Notes under the pieces: generated by a model
Seen by the model: the letters and a program-made list of their open reading frames with translations, nothing else
Told to the model about the DNA's origin: nothing
Database searches by the model: none
Program-made: the position numbers and the translations under genes
In this document: piece by piece, positions 1 through 11,458 of the stretch
Numbering within the stretch: the stretch's first letter is position 1
Layout of the letters: each line of letters begins with the position of its first letter
DNA from: Tetracentron sinense
Lineage: Eukaryota; Streptophyta; Magnoliopsida; Trochodendrales; Trochodendraceae
DNA: 64,000 bases
NCBI GenBank assembly: GCA_015143295.1
Contig: CM026570.1
Coordinates: 6,844,047-6,908,046 of the forward strand
Reading direction: 5' to 3'

Positions 1-255
1 AAACGCAAAGGGAAACGAGTAGGAAACATGGAGGTAAGTCGGTGGGAAACCGCAAAGAGAAACACGAAAGATACAAATTCCATGAGGAAACACATTTCAC
101 AGGAATTTTCTAAATGTTTACAAGACTTTTCCCACTTGTTTACTCGCATGCTTCCCAAACTATAGGAAACATAGCATCTGTTTCCCAAGCATGTTTCCCA
201 CGAAATGCCAATTCCACTAGGAAATGGCGGAAATGCATTTCTTGGAAACTATTTG
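1..255. mobile_element. hAT-like simple-word element (gaaac/gtttc words), left end outside window
   Basis: Dense in the words ggaaac and gtttcc on both strands. The right end reads GGAAACTATTTG, whose reverse complement CAAATAGTTTCC resembles the CATAGTTACC-type ends of the better-bounded elements in this window. The left end and its target duplication are outside the window, so assignment rests on word composition and one end only. Confidence 0.4.
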
Positions 256-1620
256 TTGGATATTGAGTGTGCGATAGCCGGCCCAGGTCAATCTCCTCCC
301 CACATCAGTGTTTTTCAACTAAAGAGAAACCGAGATCTTTAGAGTCACCACCAATCAAAAATCCGGGTGTGATTGGTCACCCATAATGAAAACCCTTGAT
401 TCAAGAACAGAGATTGGGTCTGGGGATTCTCTTATGAGTTGGGGAAGGTGTTAGGCACCCCACCTCATCCGTCGAAAGACGGTTACCTCTTAATTTTCTC
501 CATTAATTTAATTTTAAATTATTTTTTCTTTTTTATTATTTCGAGATTGAAAACTCACCCCTCCTCGACCAAGTTAGGATGATTTTCTCTCTACTTGCGC
601 GGCAAAATCCATTTTCCCTAAATCGGCGAACGGTCACGCTCTCTCCTCGACCGAGTTAAGAGGGGCCCCGCCTATGTTTGGGTGGAAAATGGACAAAAAA
701 CTACTAATAATAAAAAAAAAACTGAAATAAAGAAATCAAAGATCTAGTCTTTCAGCCATTTCCTTCATCCGGATTTCCTCTTCCCCACGACCGTGTAGAG
801 GGAAATCACCGAGCTACTAAGAGAAAGTGAGGGAAGAAAAGACTTGGATAAGTAGAAGTAGAAGATGGGGGATGTAGCATACCTTTTCCCTTTTATTTGG
901 CTTTCCAAGCATTCAAAAACGTCCTTCCACGATGATAAGATCCGGACTCCAATGAACTAGGCCCCTTTTTCCCTAAAGTAGATGTTGAAGAAGATCTAAA
1001 GGAAGCCTAAATCAACGAACTTGAAGAAACTCTTTGAACACCCTAAAGCTTCGAAGAAATCTGGATTTTCTGGACTCAGGGAATTCTAAGCTTGCTCTCT
1101 CAGTCTAAGGATCTCCAAAGGCTAAGGATTCCCCAAGTTTTCTAAGATTTTCAGAGATGATTCAAGGTTTTTCCAGATTTTCCAAGATTCAAAGTTGAGG
1201 AATGGGTTGGGATGAGGCTCCTTTTATAAGGTGAAAAATAAAGCTTTCACGCTTTCTGGCTGATGTGGGACTAAAAAAATCTCATAACCAAAAAAACGAA
1301 GTGGCACGCAAACCGAAGATAAAATTAGGGTTTCCGTACTGCGCCTTTTAAAAAGCCGCGGCGTGGATTTTAGGCAAAACAGGGAACCACGCCCTTTTAA
1401 AGGGCGCTGGAGTTTTTCAAGTGGAAAAACGGGCCTGTCCCCTTGGGCTCTAATTGGTTCGGGCTCGGCTTGGGTTCGGCTTCACTTTTTGGCTTTAACC
1501 TTGGATATACTGGAGTCCGGATCTCATCTTTGATTTCTTTTGAATGCTCGGAACCAAATGACTTTTTAGGTCTACGAAATCATGCAAAATAGGGTGTCTA
1601 TATTGAGATTGGGTGACTAC
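256..1620 (-). mobile_element. gypsy-like LTR remnant
   Basis: On the minus strand this reads like a long plant gypsy LTR followed by leader: a TATA box (cacCTTATAAAAGG near 1225), then a GGTGTTAGGCACC-type motif (about 446-460 forward), then TGGTGACTCTAAAGATCTC near 335-355 resembling the TGGCGACTC primer-binding region of Tat-type gypsy elements. The same TAGGCACCTT/GGGTGCCTAAC motif recurs at about 7795 and 48690 in the window. No coding domain or matching second LTR is present. Confidence 0.35.
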
Positions 1621-1793
1621 AATCCCTCGATCGTATGCTATGATTGATGAATAAAATCCTCAAGTGAATCTCCTCATGCACATCACTACACATGTTTTAT
1701 CATGATTTCAAATGTATTATATGATATCTATTTATTTTAATCTTGATGCATTCATATGTGTATGAGATCATGTTAATATTGTGAGATATGGAG

Positions 1794-2332
1794 TGTTGGA
1801 TCATCTCTAAGCTAGATTGGGTATCTTGGTGAAGGGTGACCGTTGGATCTTAGTCAAAGGCTTAACAGCTAGTTTGACCAAGCCATTAAGACTCCAAAAA
1901 GCCGTTAAAGTCGTTACTAGATCTAAGGGAACTATGGTAAATGTGGTTGAATCTAGACCATCAATCTAGATTCCAATTGCTTGATATAAGGAAACATTTA
2001 TGGAGGAGTCTAACAACTCTCTCTTTGATGGTGTATAAATCCCCTTTGCTAAGGAGGAAAGAATGCAACCAAGAGAACAAAAAGTGGAGACTTTCCATTC
2101 GTGTGAAACAAGAGAACTTTGTCTCTGTTGTGTTCCCTATTTTGTGAAACTTGAGGTTTGCTCAAGTGTGATCAACCACACACCCAACTTGTGCAGGAAA
2201 TCCCATTATGGATAAGATCCTAGCTCAACTTAGACCATATTCTTCTGAAATGTTGTAGCTCTACCTCTATATCTCCTTTTATTAACCGGATCCAAGGGAT
2301 TGATTTTACCGCTGCGATCACAAATCCCAACA
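1794..2332 (+). mobile_element. Probable solo LTR (copia-type)
   Basis: 539 bp bounded by TGTTGGA and CCCAACA, a typical plant copia LTR end pair (TGTTGG/CCAACA). A TATA-like tgtataaatcc lies about 240 bp inside. There is no primer-binding site or polypurine tract next to it and no coding domain, so a solo LTR is the simplest reading. The flanking 5 bp (tggag and ctttg) do not match, so the insertion is old or one boundary is misplaced. Confidence 0.4.
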
Positions 2333-2481
2333 CTTTGATTCACAATACAAGCCTTGAACATTCAAAGACTAACTTTGCTTTTGTTCTCTATGTATCCAGC
2401 TTTTACAGATAGAGTATATCTGAAGTTTCTCTAATTTTAGGCTGATGAGAAATGATGAACGTATGAAACAATTGAGTTATA

Positions 2482-2545
2482 TAATAATAATAATAATTAT
2501 TATTATTATTATTATTATTCATAATAATTATTAATATATATATTT
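2482..2545. repeat. AT-rich (TAA)n/(ATT)n low-complexity tract
   Basis: Alternating ataata and attatt triplet runs followed by tatata. It lies between the solo LTR and the last visible RING-CH exon. The surrounding 2333-2727 shows no coding signal on the minus strand that would continue the RING-CH protein. Confidence 0.6.
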
Positions 2546-2727
2546 TATCTCTTCTTCTTTTCGATTGAAATCTTGCTTAGTGGAAGATTAAGCACCAAGA
2601 GGCATTCTGTTCCATATTTTTAAAACCACAATCCCGGCTTTATTTTTGAAATAAGATACAAGTCCAAGCTTCACCTAAAGTTCCCAACTGATGTTTATTC
2701 TAGAGTTTCATAAAAAGGTTGGCATAC

Positions 2728-5700
2728 CAGTAGCTGCTCAATGAAGAAGAAATAGCAAATTGTGCTAATCAAGACGAGCACCACGAAGTCCTGCCAGGCA
2801 CTGTGAGAACCAAGTATCAAAAATGCATCAAAATTAGCAGAAAATTTCATGGAAAGAAAGGAAAAGAGCATAGATCCACGAGCAATTAATTGGTTGATAT
2901 TAATCCTGTCAATCCACAGTGTTGGGTTTGAGTTTTTACTCAAGTTGCTCGAGGCACTGTGTTCAGGACTGCCTTTGACTTGACTCCTGATTATGTGAGT
3001 TCAGAAATTTGGACTTGGACTGACTAGCTGATATAAAGGTCGACTCAGGCTCATTTGGCTGGCACACAGTCGACTAGGATGACTCAGCTAGTATGAAGCT
3101 CAACTTGGGTTGACTTCACCGAGTAATGAGATTTAAGCTAATCAGTAACATGACTCATAAAGGCCGCATCACGTCAAAGTCATTTCAGACAAATTTTTAA
3201 ACTCTGATAAGAAAAGCAAGGTCATGAGATCTATGATGTTAATCCTCAGATTCAATCACCTTATACGCTGTGACTGAGAGCTCTGTCTGTTGTGCACCTG
3301 TCTGTTATCCCTTTGAGCAGAACTCTGAACCCGAAACAAAGTTACGGGTAAATTGAGAACCTCTTGCCCACAGACATCACACTTCTTGTTTCCTTTACTT
3401 CTGAACCACTTCACCGCACATTCTTCATGTATTAGTCTGAGATCACCTTTGCAACTGCATTCCATCTTGAGTGTATTTCCTTCTTCGCACACATCATAAC
3501 AGATTCTGCAAATTGATTCCTCTTCAGGAATCTCTTCATCACCATCTTCCAGTTGAACAGGAGTTATCTGACCTGGCTTGGCAAAAAAACAGAGTTGCCG
3601 GAGGAAAAAAAATGAAAAGAATGATATATTCAAGATGATTAGACAAACAGTTCAACTATCTCTCATAGATTTTCTGCCACTTTTCTGATTACATTTCTTT
3701 TGTCTTTATAATCTAAATTTAGCCTGACCCAAAAGGCAACTGAATTAGGGTACTATGTTAATATAATGCTGGATAACTTTTGGGTTGCAACTGACGGTTA
3801 GTTTGGATGGTTATAAAACCTTGACTCAGCAAGTCGACTCGGTGACACATAAAAAGTTAGCCAAGTTTATCTGAAATATTCAACCAAAGTATTTTAAAAA
3901 ACAGTTATTCCCTTGCAAAGTATATAAGATAATTTTGGTTTATGTAATCTAACAAAAATGTCAAACAAGTAACTTAGTCATGAAACCCTTCCACACACTC
4001 ACCCCAGTCTGCGCATTTTTATCCTACCCAAATCACTAAACACTTTTGACTCAATAGGCTGAAAGATCGCCTAACTTTGACCATGTAAGTAGCTGTTCAT
4101 GGACTTATTCGTCTAGGATTTAAAAGAGCAACATGGATTAAAAATTAAATAAAAGTGTACAAGTACATACCATCAGTAGAATCTGTTTGTACATGCTCCC
4201 TACGGTTAGGAAAGGATCCAGATCTTACAATTACAACATTACTCCCTGGTACAGACAGGGACCTTGAAACCATAGCAGGAACTGCCCCTTTCTGCATAGA
4301 TTGACCATACACTAATTCACTTCTCTATTTCTATACTATCATCAAGAAACCAATTAATAATAGAAAACACGTTCGGGAAATATTAAAGATGTAATATGAG
4401 CATCCAATTTTAAACCCTTGTAAGGTCTAGGTGACTTCTTGTGACTTACCAGAGAATTCTCAAAGAATCCCTCAAAAGTTACGTAAATGGCGATGACTTT
4501 TGAAAATTTTCAAAAATATCCTTGATTACAAAACTACCAAAATGTCCCTAACAGGTCAAAATGATTTTCCGCGGCTTTCTTTTATAAAAAAAAATTATAT
4601 ACTACCAAAACTCAACTTTTCCTGGGCTTAAAAAAACAATACTATAATTTGAAGTATTGAGACATGTCCAACGTGGAGGCATTCAGATTACCTCCACTTC
4701 GATTTTAGCCAGTTTTCAGAGTGGATGCATCTCAATTACCTCAACATTGTTTTTACGCTATTTTCAGAATGTTGGCAATCCAATTATCGCCAATATAAGT
4801 TTTTAGCAATAAATCAATTTTTTGAAGTTCCCAAAGCATGAAATCACACGGATTTGGAAACACCTAGAGTTGGAGGTAAGCTAACTACTGCCAAAAACAT
4901 TTAAGCTATATACTCAGGAGTGGATTATGTTTCGTCCCACTGTATCCATTAGGAAGCGTGAACCAACGTTTGTATACTAACTAAACCCTAGTTTATCCTT
5001 ATTCAATTTTATTTTATATTTCTTCTCTTCTTTTTTTTAATTGGAGGATTCGGATCATTTGCGAAGTATGGGTTTATAGAATGCATAAATTCTGATTTTG
5101 GAGTACTATGGTGTGTTTAATCATGGACTTTAGGATTAAATTTAACCACAGGCCTAATTTAATAATCCTGTAAAATTTGATTTGGATATGCAAACTAGGT
5201 CAGAATTGCCTCAAATTTGGTCTATGAGCCTAATTTTAGGCAGAGATCAAGTTTGGCCACGGTGACTTCTGATCGGGTATGTCTTCACAAATGATCGTGC
5301 CTCGCGTTGCATTCTGAACTTGATGTTGTGCGATCGCCCCCAATGGATGAATCACCCCCTGATTTTATCTTTGAGATCAACCATGGCCTCTGATTTTATC
5401 TTTGAGATTGATTTAGAGGACCTGTAGTTATAGGCTAAAACCTATTTTGGACCCTACAATCAGATCCTTTTATTCTGACCCCCATATTTTTACAGTAGAT
5501 TCCATATTAAATTTAGAGTAAGTAGCAAAAAATTGAGACCTCATGGACTGGGTTTCTCAGGAGGATTCCTCGTGAGGTTAGAGGTCCTCATGGACTGGGT
5601 TTCTGGAAGGGGATTATGGCTACTGCCAATTTGGTTGTGCCTTTCTTTAGTTTCCGGGCGAGGAGAGGGTCAGAGATCAGATTTTGGAAGGATTTATGGT

Positions 5701-8480
5701 CTGGGTCTACCCGACTAACGGATGATTTTGGTAATCTCTTTGTTCTAGCATCCAACGAGGATGCTCTAGTGGAGGATTCTTATAAGAGGAGTTCTTAGGG
5801 AGTGGTTTGGTGTCCGAGGATGCGGAGGGACCTAAACGATTGGAAAAACAGTGATATGTCTCGTCTTCTGGAGCGCATTACCTCGTCTGCCCTTTGTCCA
5901 GAGATTAGGGATTGTAGGATGTGGTATAGAAGCAACCAAGGTCGATTCTCAGTAAGATTTTTGCTACAATCATTATCCCCTATTTTGGGTGAATTGTTTC
6001 CTCATAGGGGTTGTGTGGAATCCGGGAATTCCTTCTAAGGTATCTTTCTTCCTATGGTTGCAACTTTGAATAAAATTCTAACATGTGATCATTGCAGCAT
6101 AGAGAATGGTGTTTGGCTAACCGATGTTTTATGTGCCTCAAAGCGGAAGAGTCGGTGGATCATCTCTTGTTGCACTGACCTGTAATGCAGGAGGTGTGAG
6201 GTTTTTTCTTCTCCCGCATGGGGGTTGCCTGGGTCTTTCCCTCAACCTTTCACAACTTCTTATCTTGTTGGTATTGGGTTAGTGGGGAGGGTGCTTTTGA
6301 GGTGATTTGGGGAGTCCTCCCTGGGGCTATTATTTGGGTGTTTTGGAAAGAGAAAAATCTTAGAGTTTTTGAGGATGTTATCTCTACCTTTCCCCAGATT
6401 TGTGATCGCATCTGGTAGGTTGTCTTGGAGTGGGCAGGGACCTAGTGTAGAGGGCAGGATCTTCGGGATCTTAAGTTCTAATTTGTTCATCCTAGGGGGA
6501 TAGGTTTCGTGTTGCATTTTCTCAGTGTTGAGTTTATACGCCCATAAACTCTGTGGCTGAGTTGTCTCCCTATACTTCTTTCTTCCTCTTAATACATTTA
6601 TCGATCAAAAAAAAAAATTTGAGACCAATTTGGAGTGTGCTGAGATGCACATTAACAGGAGACTATAGTTGACAGCACAACCTTTACCAATAACTATTGT
6701 TCTAGACCTGATTGATTGCATGCTAGCAGCAGTAAGACTACCGTCACCATCTGCTTTAGCTGGGGATGTAAGCAGGTCAGATTTGGAGGAGATCTAGCTA
6801 TGTTCAATCTGAGATCCGTCGGATTCTAAATTTTCCAATTAGAATTCTGATCCGGTTATTTAGTCAAAATCCAAATCAGATCTGCTTAATATTAATATAT
6901 TTAGAATATTTTAATTAAAAAGTGAAATGTTTTATGGGTAGCATTGTAATATATTTACAAAGTTATATTATTATTTTTATTATATATAACGTAATCGAAT
7001 CAAATTTTAATCTAACTGGATCGCTATAGATCCGAATCCGATCCGATTATAATCGAATTCAAGATCTCATATCCGTTTCCGATGCGACGGATCTATAATA
7101 GGATCAAGATCCGGATCTTGATCCAATCCTTTGACACCCTAGTTTTAGCCTATTTTGCACACTGGCAACAGTAATATCGTCTATGACATGCAGTTTACCT
7201 TTTCAAGCATACCGATCTTTCGAATTTTGGGGCAAAATCCCTTTGTACTAGTATTTTGCTATAGTATTCTAATTTCCAGAATTCTGTCAATCTCTTGAGC
7301 ACTAATTATACCTTAGATGATCGAATAAGCTTGCTTTCATGCTCCATATCCGCATGAGCCTAAACTAATTCAGGTCATCCATAAAATACCAAAAAAAATC
7401 TTAGCTAGATCTGTTTGGAACTACATGTGACTTGATTCCACTTTAGTGGATACGTAGGCAACCTTGCTCAGGTTCATGCCCTAGATAGAAAAATTAAGTC
7501 AGTTTTCTTTTTCCTAATTTATTGTTATTTTGTGATAATTGCCATTTTCAGATAGTTTCTATTTCTAGTTTTAGCATATTTCCGTGCTTGTTAGCATGTT
7601 ACTATTCTGGATGAATGATGCTAAAAATCGCCTTAGCATGTTTCCAACTTGATTTGATCTTAGAATTAGCATGTTTCCATTTTAATGCATGATTCTACAA
7701 TAGCATATTATCTAATTTAGTAATCATAATTAGGTTTCTAAAAGTTTAAAGTGGGTTTAGGGAGTAGGTAACCGCCTTTGACAGGTGTCTAAGGGTGCCT
7801 AATACCTTTCCTTATTTCAACCAAATCTCTTATCCAAATCTGTGTCTTAGACCACTTGCCTTAATTATTAATAGATTAGAATTCATATTTTCCCCTAAAT
7901 TAGAATATGTGGCAATTCCATATTTAGTGATTTTCCATTATTCGTTATTCGGATTTCCCAATTTGAAATAGTGCAAAATCTAATGTCCACAAGTTAGATA
8001 CAAGTATTCCATCTTTTCGACTCAAGGTGAGAACATCACTGCAGTGGTTAATAAAACTGGGCAGAGTACAAGAGAACTTACATGTAACTTGTAATGTTCA
8101 CTGCTCGTCCTTGCCGTAGCAGGCGTGGAAACTGAAGGGGACAAGTTTGACGCGGGTGTAACCGGAAGAGAAGTACATCTTTTCCAAGAGAATTCTGACA
8201 GGAAATTGGCAAGGACAGGACTCTCAGGAATGGCCCTGGGGCCTGGACTGAGGAGGGAGCTTCTCTCGCAATCAGGTACAGCCACCTTGTTCTTGAGGCT
8301 TAGACCCCGCCAAAAGCCTTCCAGAGAAGAACCAACTTTTGAGGAATCTTGAAAGTGGGGTAGACCCTTCCCACTACGGCTACTGCCAAAACCTACAGGT
8401 CTAGAAGGTATTTGAAGTGAGAGATCTACTCGCTTCCCATTGGACCCGGAAGGTGTAACTTCTTCACTTGTGGGCTCCAT
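2728..8480 (-). CDS. RING-CH (RINGv) membrane E3 ubiquitin ligase, 3' part missing
   Basis: Four coding exons: 8480-8082, 4291-4171, 3572-3260 and 2800-2728, with introns of phase 0, 1 and 2, all GT-AG and frame-closing (302 residues so far). Residues 1-133 are Ser/Pro-rich. The C4HC3 RING-CH finger has Cys195, Cys198, Cys212, Cys214, His222, Cys225, Cys238 and Cys241, the plant MARCH-like arrangement. A Gln/Ser/Arg linker leads to a hydrophobic segment at about 283-301. Such proteins transfer ubiquitin from an E2 and are usually anchored by several C-terminal membrane segments; here the message ends at a donor (ctg/GTATGC) after the first one. No continuation is seen to position 1, so the rest is either across a larger intron or lost. 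Start chosen at ATG 8480; an in-frame ATG at 8591 is open but precedes a likely intron acceptor (gtgtgcag) at 8495. Intron 1 (3.8 kb) carries a LINE and a hAT-like element. Confidence 0.85.
5533..6626 (+). mobile_element. 5'-truncated LINE (L1-type) with target duplication
   Basis: The body is 5541-6618, flanked by the 8-bp duplication TTGAGACC (5533-5540 and 6619-6626), with an A-tail at 6607-6617 after the family end tttatcgatc. Translated fragments show the C-terminal LINE region: [23 protein letters not shown] and a plant zf-RVT zinc region (about 6120-6180, [15 protein letters not shown] with frameshifts), then [14 protein letters not shown]. Several stops and frameshifts make it dead. 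It sits in intron 1 of the RING-CH gene in antisense orientation. The 17-bp 5' end tcatggactgggtttct is repeated 48 bp downstream. Confidence 0.8.
6753..7149. mobile_element. hAT-like simple-word element (ggatccgat words)
   Basis: The element is 6761-7141, between GCTTTAGC (6753-6760) and GTTTTAGC (7142-7149), an 8-bp target duplication with one mismatch. Ends are TGGGGATGTAAGC and, reversed, TAGGGTGTCAAAGG. The interior is a permuted set of gatccg/cggatc/aatccg words around an AT-rich core. No coding capacity. Lies in RING-CH intron 1. Confidence 0.6.
7737..7990 (+). mobile_element. gypsy-like LTR fragment
   Basis: Contains gggagtaggtaac followed by AAGGGTGCCTAATACC and tttccttattt, matching the order of the copy at 48650-48730 and, in reverse, that at about 430-460. 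Boundaries were not found. It lies in RING-CH intron 1. Confidence 0.35.
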
Positions 8481-9375
8481 AATTTCGTTACTAGCCTGCA
8501 CACAGCAAACACTTTTAGATTTTGTCCAATCATTTGGTATCTCAACTTCAAGAAACAAATAGCAAACAGGAAGATGCACCTTAAACGCCATGACTCTTTA
8601 CCTGATTTAGCATTATATAAGCAAGTTCATTTCCAAAACTTAGCATTCCAGTAGTGCTCATTGAAGTTATAGCTAATAGCATGTATGGGTGGCTTTTTCT
8701 TTTCTCTACTTGAGAGTGTTGGTGTGAGTTCTAGAGTCAAGAGTGTTAGTTGATGCTGAATGAATGTCCACTAACCTAAGCCAATCAATTACTGGGAAAT
8801 CTGCTCCGCCAGATGCAGAGGATGCATATGTCCTACTGGTGCTTGTACAAAGTCCATTATCATGGGTTATTTTGATACTTCCCCACTCATTCGGCCTCAG
8901 TTTCTTCTCGGCAGAATTTCATGTAGTTTGCAGCAGAGCAACACAGAAGAGGATATAAAACAATTGTTATGTACCTTGCTAATCTAAATTCCAGGGGGCT
9001 ATATCCCCAAAGAATCAGCAAAAAGAAACACAAATTACCAAATGAGTGCTCGATATGTAACTCAAGTTGAGAACATCTACTAAAGTTCATCACAGGGCAT
9101 TATTCCATTAATTTGATTTTGTATCTTTTTATCACACTTTCCACTATTTTTTCTCAAGGAAAGTTCCATCATAAAATCTCAGGTATCTAAGTTTGATAGC
9201 TTATCACAAACAAAACCAAATAAAAAAGAAATGCAAAATTACTGAATTGGAATTTGAGATCTCACTCCAATTTCTCATAGATTCCATTAAAATAGAATCG
9301 TAAAGCTTTATTTCTAAAAAAAATTGTACAGTTCAGACTGTTCAATGACTTCTTTCAAAGAAAAATATCAACTAA

Positions 9376-9552
9376 CCCACCAGGGGTTGGTGCAGTTGGC
9401 TAAGCATCTCGGCTTTGCTCCCTGTGGTTGTGTGTTCAACTCCCACTCCTCAACTTACCCAGGTGTCCATATGGAAAATTCTGAGTGGGTTGGTGCAGAC
9501 ACCCAAAGGGACTAGTCCTTGCCTCAAAAGTGTTTGGGACATCCTCTATTAC

Positions 9553-9556
<4 letters not shown>
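9376..9556 (+). mobile_element. tRNA-derived SINE with (AT)n tail
   Basis: Begins ggggttggtgcagttggc, an A-box-like TGGTGCAGTTGG, followed about 40 bp later by a B-box-like GTGTTCAACTCC. The tRNA-unrelated part runs to an (AT)n(CA)n tail. It does not fold into a tRNA cloverleaf, and the head-body-tail layout is that of a plant SINE. Sits in the putative RING-CH leader intron. Confidence 0.5.
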
Positions 9557-9625
<69 letters not shown>

Positions 9626-9634
9626 ACACACACA
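9557..9634. repeat. (AT)33(CA)6 microsatellite
   Basis: Uninterrupted AT dinucleotides to 9622, then CACACACACACA. Open frames reading through it (Tyr-Ile repeats) are artefacts of the repeat. Confidence 0.95.
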
Positions 9635-10560
9635 CATATATATCAACTCAAAAGCTCAGTGATCTCAACTCAATCCCAGAATTCACCAAAACCCTCAAAA
9701 TATTTGCAATAAGTACCAAATGGGTACTCAAGAAATTATTCAATTGAGCATTAAATCAACTAAGATGACACTCCATGGGCATTATTCTTTTAAAAAAAAT
9801 ACCAATTAGCTAAAATAGAAAATAACCCACCAAAAAACTGCAGAAAATGAGATGGGTGCTCCAGAGATAACTTCAATTGATCATAAACGCCACTAAATTG
9901 AAAACCCAGGACATTATTTTTCGTCAAATAGCTCAATATCTATATTTAAAATAAGAACAATCAGAAAAACCAAATGGGTACTCAAAATGTAGCTCCAGTT
10001 CAGCGTAACACCGATTGAAGTATCAATTCAAAGACACAATTCTTCCAAAAAATATAAAACAAGAAAACAAATTAACTTTCTTACTGATTCTCTTTTACTT
10101 CTTCCTGTCAATGGAAACTTTAGAAACCAAGTTCTGGAAACAACTTCTCGAGAATCCTCTACAACTCCATTAGAGACAGCTTCGATTTTGCAATGAATTC
10201 CAAGAGATGAAGGGATTCAAAAGATGTAAAAAATAAAACAACGAGATCTCATATACCTGGGATTGAATTCGAAGACCCCCCCTGCATCTAGTACTAATAT
10301 GGGAGACGACACTGGTCCATTGTAAGACGACGAGAAATTTGTCACGGTGATCTGACGTAGTTGTCGTATTATTATAACTTGCAATAACTTTTTTAGCCTC
10401 ATGGTGGGGCCCTTTTGTAGTTATGAACGGTCTAAACTCGATCAAAAGAAGCCGAACGCGGTAGATATTAATGAGTTCCCAGATCCAACGCGTTGCTTTA
10501 TAATGAAGAAGCTTGAGACAGAGCACTGATGACAAAGATAGGGAAGCAGAAACTTTGGAT

Positions 10561-11291
10561 GGTTCCCCTAACTTGATTTAGAGGAACTTCCATGAGCATG
10601 TCTCACTTTCTTAGAATTTTTTTTTTCTAACACTACGACTCTCTAGGAGGGCACCCATTTGGGTAGTCGAATATGGTTAGCAGCTTAGAAGTCCAGCGTC
10701 TAACATAGAAACATGCTAAAACATGGTGGACTTGTCAACTATCACACTGTAAGTCGAGAGAATGAAATCCTAAATACCCCCTCCATGAGCACTGACACCA
10801 ATCTTATGATGCCTTAGTGCTATTATAAACACCACCACATGAGTACTGACACCAATCTTATGTCTTGGTGCTGTTATGGTGGCAACAATCCCAAAATAGT
10901 TTTTTTTTAGTTGAAGTATCCAAAGAAGAGAAATGGTTCTCCCATCAATAATAATGCGTCAAGAGGTATCTTGTATGCAGAGTATTTTAAGAAAATTGCA
11001 CCAACAAGAAGGGCATTTTCACACACAATAGATTTTTCTTGCAACACCACTTTACTTGGGTCCCACGTGCGGTGTGATTGGCATGGGTGGATCTATACAG
11101 AAGTTTTTGTTGGGTTTCCAACAGAATATTTGATCTTGGAAGCTACTAAGTTCTTCCACGTGCCATTTCTGTGGGCCATGGCGTTGATCATGGGCCATCC
11201 TATCAATTCTTGGATAGAGTGTGTGGTGCATCGAGATCTAGCAAAGGTTGGGAAAAAAAAAACTTTTGTGCTTTTTTTTTTTTGACGAAAC
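10561..11291. other. Intergenic, no gene seen
   Basis: AT-rich sequence upstream of the RING-CH leader. A 25-bp phrase (containing gcactgacaccaatctta) is repeated at about 10788 and 10842. No conserved protein, RNA gene or clear transposon ends recognised. Confidence 0.5.
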
Positions 11292-11458
11292 GTCTGGATG
11301 GGGCAACAGCGCTTGCTGTTGGGCATCTTGAAAACATGGGCCCCACATTCAACAAAGGCAGACCCACATCAATATTAGGTGGCCCCCCACAATTTTCAGG
11401 ACACTGACGGGCAACAACGGGCAACAACGCAACAGCTAAAGTTGTTGCCCATCCAAAC
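11292..11458. mobile_element. Small foldback element (MITE-like)
   Basis: Ends GTCTGGATGGGGCAACA and, reversed, GTTTGGATGGGCAACAA, with interior gggcaacaac words. About 167 bp. No convincing target duplication, so class is open. Confidence 0.35.

Larger units (their letters stand above)
8496..10560 (-). other. Probable 5' UTR intron and leader of the RING-CH gene
   Basis: A pyrimidine-rich acceptor (tttgctgtgtgcag) sits 15 nt before the chosen ATG, and a donor-like CCCAG/GTATATGAG lies near 10257 on the minus strand. That gives a leader exon at roughly 10257-10550 and a 1.8-kb leader intron holding a SINE and an (AT)n tract. This is inferred from splice signals only; no transcript evidence is available. 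Confidence 0.35.

Noticed and set aside
2950-3140. gactcgactcag words as another hAT-like element, together with 3790-3880
   Set aside because: The words resemble the element at 19539-19959, but the two patches flank a real RING-CH exon (3260-3572), and no matching inverted ends or 8-bp duplication were found.
9376-9440. tRNA gene
   Set aside because: A- and B-box-like sequences are present, but no acceptor or anticodon stem can be formed; called a SINE. The same applies to 30848-30945 and 58745-58850.
9415-9747. Open frames with Tyr-Ile repeats over (TA)n tracts, also at 17043 and 40321
   Set aside because: They are read-through of dinucleotide repeats and have no conserved sequence.
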